From Phymatolithon calcareum (lineage: Eukaryota; Rhodophyta; Florideophyceae; Hapalidiales): 64,000 nucleotides of DNA. Position numbers and translations under genes: made by a program. Positions within the stretch are counted from its first letter, which is position 1; the number at the start of each line of letters is the position of its first letter. Below are positions 63,783-64,000 of the stretch, in pieces. A model generated the notes under the pieces. The model made no database searches, was not told where the DNA came from, and saw only the letters and a program-made list of their open reading frames with translations. The stretch is taken from NCBI GenBank assembly GCA_977006965.1, contig OZ345358.1, positions 930,001-994,000 on the forward strand. Reading direction: 5' to 3'.

Positions 63783-64000
63783 AGGAAGACATGAGATTAT
63801 GCTACATCTTGAACAGGGTACCACGGCAGAGTGCGAGAAGCAAAGCGATTTAGAAGGTGAAACTGCCCATAGTACAGTTGTACTGTGCCGTCTTGTGGTC
63901 CCATACTCTGGTACATGTCGCAAATTCGAGGTCGGGAATAATCGCTGTCGAGAAGACAAGAAACAACGGGTCTCAAGTGGCTCCGTCTCGCACACTGCCG

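Overview
The window comes from a eukaryote with a compact, intron-poor genome and many mobile elements. The introns I can place are short (about 65-120 bp), have GT-AG ends, and several carry a CTAAC-type branch point. Most long genes are single-exon, and transposons of many classes are present. The sequence alone does not settle the lineage. A microbial or algal eukaryote (red alga, oomycete-like protist or fungus) fits; a bacterium, animal or plant fits poorly.

Left part (1-26.2 kb) is gene-dense with long intact reading frames: the N-terminus of an unknown protein at the edge (minus strand), a Ulp1/C48 cysteine protease, a 1167-residue KDZ/Zisupton-type transposase with a SWIM finger, an unknown 531-residue protein, a Pif1-like helicase, a nuclear coiled-coil protein with a ParB/sulfiredoxin-like N-terminal domain, a five-exon membrane protein of about 1078 residues, and a 1647-residue FG-repeat nucleoporin-like protein ending in a degenerate C3HC/NIPA-type domain. 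Transposase, SUMO-type protease, helicase and ParB-like protein side by side suggest a very large cargo-bearing KDZ element, but I could not find its termini, so that remains a hypothesis.

Middle part (26.2-42.9 kb) is mostly transposons: a TA-flanked pogo/Tc1-like element, a pogo-like MITE and a hAT-like MITE with an 8-bp target duplication in a row, a LINE with intact ORF2 and a 15-bp target duplication, a decayed Crypton (tyrosine recombinase), and remnants of small C2H2 zinc-finger genes.

Right part (42.9-64 kb) holds decayed and accessory genes: two related tandem-RING genes each broken by a stop, a 31-bp minisatellite of almost 0.9 kb, a divergent short-tailed histone H3, a Ulp1-like gene with a stop just before its catalytic Cys, an SDR dehydrogenase split by a retroposed fragment, a Harbinger-like element nested in a pogo-like element that itself abuts a LINE fragment, and copies of a tRNA-derived SINE. 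Three perfect palindromes of 48-54 bp occur in the window; for two of them a related copy elsewhere in the window lacks the palindrome, which points to local template switching.
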